A program made the translations under genes and the position numbers. A stretch of DNA of 64,000 nt from positions 372,001-436,000 of the forward strand of contig JAPWKE010000003.1 in the NCBI GenBank assembly GCA_028283655.1, in the 5' to 3' direction. Below are positions 61,886 to 64,000 of this stretch, piece by piece. Position 1 is the stretch's first letter. Each line of letters starts with the position of its first letter. This stretch comes from Acidobacteriaceae bacterium (GTDB lineage Bacteria; Acidobacteriota; Terriglobia; Terriglobales; Acidobacteriaceae). The notes below the pieces were generated by a model. The model did not search any database, was not told where the DNA came from, and was given only the letters and a program-made list of their open reading frames with translations.

Positions 61886-63365
61886 GAAACGCTCACAACA
61901 CCGCACGACGCGATGGAATCGATATTCGATTGCTCTAGGTCAGGTTGGATTAGTCCTTCTGACGGGATGCACAGTCGGGCCGAAATATAAGACACCGACT
62001 GCAGCGCTCGCTCCATCGTTCAGCGAAGCAGCGCCATCGACCAAAGACTGGAAGGCTGGTCAGCCAAGGGACACAGACCATAAAGGAGAATGGTGGCGCG
62101 TATTTGAAGATCAGCCTCTGAATGATCTCGAGGCACAGATCGCCGGGGCGAATCAAGACCTTAAGACCGCAGAAGCTCATTTCAACATTGCGCGAGGCGT
62201 AGTTCGTGGTGCACGGGCAAGCTACCTTCCAAGCGCGGATGCAGGGGTTTCCGCAGGCACCGTCAGAACTTCGGCCAATGCTCCGTACTTCCTTACTGAC
62301 TTGGCCAACAATGGAAGCCCTAACTTCAGCTTGCCCATTGATCTCAACTATGAGCTCGACCTGTGGGGACGTGTTCGACACGAGGTGGCCGATGCAAGGG
62401 CGCAGGCGCAAGCAAGTGCTGCGGACCTCGAAAATGTGCGGCTCAGCCTCCACGCTGAACTCGCCTTAGATTACTTTGCCCTGCGTGGGGCAGACGCTCA
62501 GGCGCAGCTCTTTGATCGCACGATCAAAGCATACGAAGACGCCCTCCAATTGACCAAGGATCGATTCCAGGGAGGGCTTGCGATTTCATCCGATGTAGCC
62601 CAAGCGGAAACCCAGCTCGAGCAGGCTCATGTCCAACGGATTGATGTCGATGTGAAGAGGAGGCAATTGGAGCATGCCCTCGCTGTCCTGGTAGGACAGC
62701 CTCCCGAGGCAGTGCATATTCCTGTACAACCTCTCAGCGTCAACCCTCCAGCCATCCCGGTACTGCAGGCTGGCGTCCCGTCTGAGTTGCTCGAAAGACG
62801 GCCTGATATCGCTGCCGCTGAGCGTCGCGTCGCCTCTGCCAACGAGCAGATCGGCATCGCGAAGGCCGCATATTTCCCAACCCTATCGCTCAGCGCCCTA
62901 ATGGGGATCCAATCAACGAGCGCATCCAACTGGTTTTCATGGCCAAGTCGGATGTGGGCTGTCGGGCCATCAGTATCGCAATCGGTCTTCGATGGCGGTC
63001 GTCGTCGAGCCGCTTCGGAGCAAGCTCGCGCCAACTATGATGCGACGATTTCAACATATCGGCAGACCACGCTTCAGGCGTTTCAGCAGGTCGAGGACAA
63101 TTTAGCCGCTCAAAAATTGCTCGGCGAGGAAGCAACACGCCAACACCGGGCGACCATGGCGTCCTTGGAGGCCCTCGATACCTTTCAAAGTCGGTACCAA
63201 GGTGGGCTTGGACTCTACCTTGAGGTCGTCACTTCTCAGACGACGGCGCTCATCAATCAGCGTACCGAAATTGAATTGACCACCCGAAGGCTCGATGCCA
63301 GCGTGTTGCTGATCAAAGCATTGGGCGGGTCATGGGATAAGAACCAACTTCCGCGTAAGCCCTGA
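61875..63365 (+). CDS. outer-membrane efflux lipoprotein (NodT/OprM family)
   Basis: This 496-residue protein starts at TTG overlapping the adaptor stop region. The lipobox is LLTGC, then TVGPKYKTPT, a standard opening for OprM/NodT lipoproteins. Two repeats of the outer-membrane-factor helices occur, with YELDLWGRVRHEVADARAQAQ, YFALRGADAQ and SELLERRPDIAAAERRVASANEQIGIAKAAYFPTLSLSA. It forms the exit tunnel of the pump. Confidence 0.93.
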   Translation: MRNKKRSQHRTTRWNRYSIALGQVGLVLLTGCTVGPKYKTPTAALAPSFSEAAPSTKDWKAGQPRDTDHKGEWWRVFEDQPLNDLEAQIAGANQDLKTAEAHFNIARGVVRGARASYLPSADAGVSAGTVRTSANAPYFLTDLANNGSPNFSLPIDLNYELDLWGRVRHEVADARAQAQASAADLENVRLSLHAELALDYFALRGADAQAQLFDRTIKAYEDALQLTKDRFQGGLAISSDVAQAETQLEQAHVQRIDVDVKRRQLEHALAVLVGQPPEAVHIPVQPLSVNPPAIPVLQAGVPSELLERRPDIAAAERRVASANEQIGIAKAAYFPTLSLSALMGIQSTSASNWFSWPSRMWAVGPSVSQSVFDGGRRRAASEQARANYDATISTYRQTTLQAFQQVEDNLAAQKLLGEEATRQHRATMASLEALDTFQSRYQGGLGLYLEVVTSQTTALINQRTEIELTTRRLDASVLLIKALGGSWDKNQLPRKP

Positions 63366-63426
63366 GACAACGTGAATTGTAGATAGGTCGGTTCGATACG
63401 CCAAAGAAGTTAGGAGAGTGTAGGAG

Positions 63427-63888
63427 ATGAATCTCAACAAACCTGAAGTCCTGTCACGACATCATGCAGAGCGTGCTTACGCGCTGCTTCGCGTGATTCT
63501 CGGTATCAATATCGCTATCCACGGAATAAGCCGCATCGTCGGCGGACCGGCAGCCTTTGCATCTGCTCTTGTTCCGCTATTTGCAAAGACTCCTCTTCCC
63601 AGCGGCATGGTGTATGGCTACGCTCTAGCGCTTCCTTGGATGGAGGCGCTAGTCGGATTGATTGTTCTAGGGGGCGTCTTTTCGGTCAGCGCCTATACGG
63701 CCGGGATGATCCTGATGGCGACTTTGACGTTCGGCTCGGCTCTTCGACAGGATTGGGAGTCCGCAGGGCTACAGCTGATCTACGCCGTGATCTACGCGGG
63801 ACTGTTGTCGTTCATCCCATTGAACCGAGTGTCCTTCGACGGAATTCTGAGAGCGCGCAGCTTGCGTGCTCAAAGCGAGATCATTTGA
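63427..63888 (+). CDS. DoxX-like four-helix membrane protein
   Basis: This 153-residue protein has four hydrophobic helices: LLRVILGINIAIHGISRIV, MVYGYALALPWMEALVGLIVLGG, SAYTAGMILMATLTFGSAL and LQLIYAVIYAGLLSFI. It resembles DoxX-type inner-membrane proteins of unknown function linked to redox and stress. AGGAG precedes the ATG closely. It lies 61 bases after the efflux operon and may be cotranscribed. Confidence 0.7.
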   Translation: MNLNKPEVLSRHHAERAYALLRVILGINIAIHGISRIVGGPAAFASALVPLFAKTPLPSGMVYGYALALPWMEALVGLIVLGGVFSVSAYTAGMILMATLTFGSALRQDWESAGLQLIYAVIYAGLLSFIPLNRVSFDGILRARSLRAQSEII

Positions 63889-63914
63889 GGCAATCACGTT
63901 GAAGAGCGGGATCA

Positions 63915-63943
63915 GGTGGGAGGCAGATCTTTTGCCTCCCGCC
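63915..63943 (+). terminator. hairpin after the efflux/DoxX-like operon
   Basis: GGTGGGAGGCA and TGCCTCCCGCC pair over 11 positions (one G-T) around a seven-base loop, 27 bases past the stop at 63888. No strong T run follows, so it is a likely but not classical terminator. Bases 63944-64000 show nothing further. Confidence 0.5.
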
Positions 63944-64000
63944 TGTCGTACCGCATCTTTAGGATCGCGATGCAGGTGGATAACAGCAGGGTCAGAGCAT

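Noticed and set aside
1..64000. CRISPR arrays, rRNA operons and complete insertion sequences
   Set aside because: No regularly spaced repeats, rRNA signatures or transposase genes with terminal repeats were seen.

Overview
The window is about 64 kb of moderately GC-rich bacterial DNA. The large TonB receptor with an N-terminal carboxypeptidase-regulatory-like domain, the ECF sigma factor with a large coiled-coil anti-sigma factor, the imuA-imuB-dnaE2 cassette and the trb-like conjugation genes together suggest an Acidobacteriota member (Terriglobia/Acidobacteriaceae). That placement is inference from gene style; there is no rRNA or other marker gene to confirm it.

Region 1 (1-18.4 kb) is a conjugation module, almost all on the minus strand. 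From a LysR gene it runs VirB2, B3, B4, B9, B10, a small lipoprotein, B5, B6, B8, a DUF7673-like protein, SSB, VirB11, a small protein, a candidate oriT, an RHH accessory protein, a VirD4 coupling protein and a MobF relaxase-helicase. The left edge carries the end of a KH-domain protein.

Region 2 (18.4-22.8 kb) holds a tyrosine integrase, a 3' tRNA-Arg(CCU) remnant and paired GTATCAC repeats on both sides of that remnant that look like integrase arm sites. Around the integrase the layout is mirrored: [VirB2 operon]-LysR-AlpA on the left and AlpA-LysR-[VirB2...] on the right. The right copy has collapsed into one ORF that joins a VirB2 N-terminus to a MobF helicase C-terminus, as if a whole second transfer operon had been deleted.

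Region 3 (22.8-38.4 kb) is an accessory island mixing defence-like genes and mutagenic repair: a Septu-like ATPase/HNH pair, imuA-imuB-dnaE2 with a small trailing gene, a lone HNH-like gene, a three-gene operon with AbiJ-type domains, HEPN-like motifs and a Vsr/DUF559-like nuclease, dinB with a coupled small upstream gene, and a DUF1016 nuclease.

Region 4 (38.4-54.9 kb) is a lasso-peptide-like locus. Two XRE regulators with three CACTATAGTG palindromes lie beside an ECF sigma/anti-sigma pair, a TonB receptor and an Atxe2-like isopeptidase (plus strand, uptake and opening). Convergent to these is a minus-strand biosynthetic operon: an unknown 517-aa protein, B1, a kinase-like fusion, a prolyl oligopeptidase, the B2 protease, the asparagine-synthase-like cyclase, and a previously untracked 44-aa precursor candidate at 46749-46883. 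The precursor's core is atypical, and the kinase-like and peptidase genes are unusual additions.

Region 5 (55-64 kb) looks like ordinary accessory or chromosomal content: an old-yellow-enzyme reductase and an aldo/keto reductase on the minus strand, then a divergent RND efflux operon (pump, adaptor, outer-membrane factor) and a DoxX-like membrane protein.
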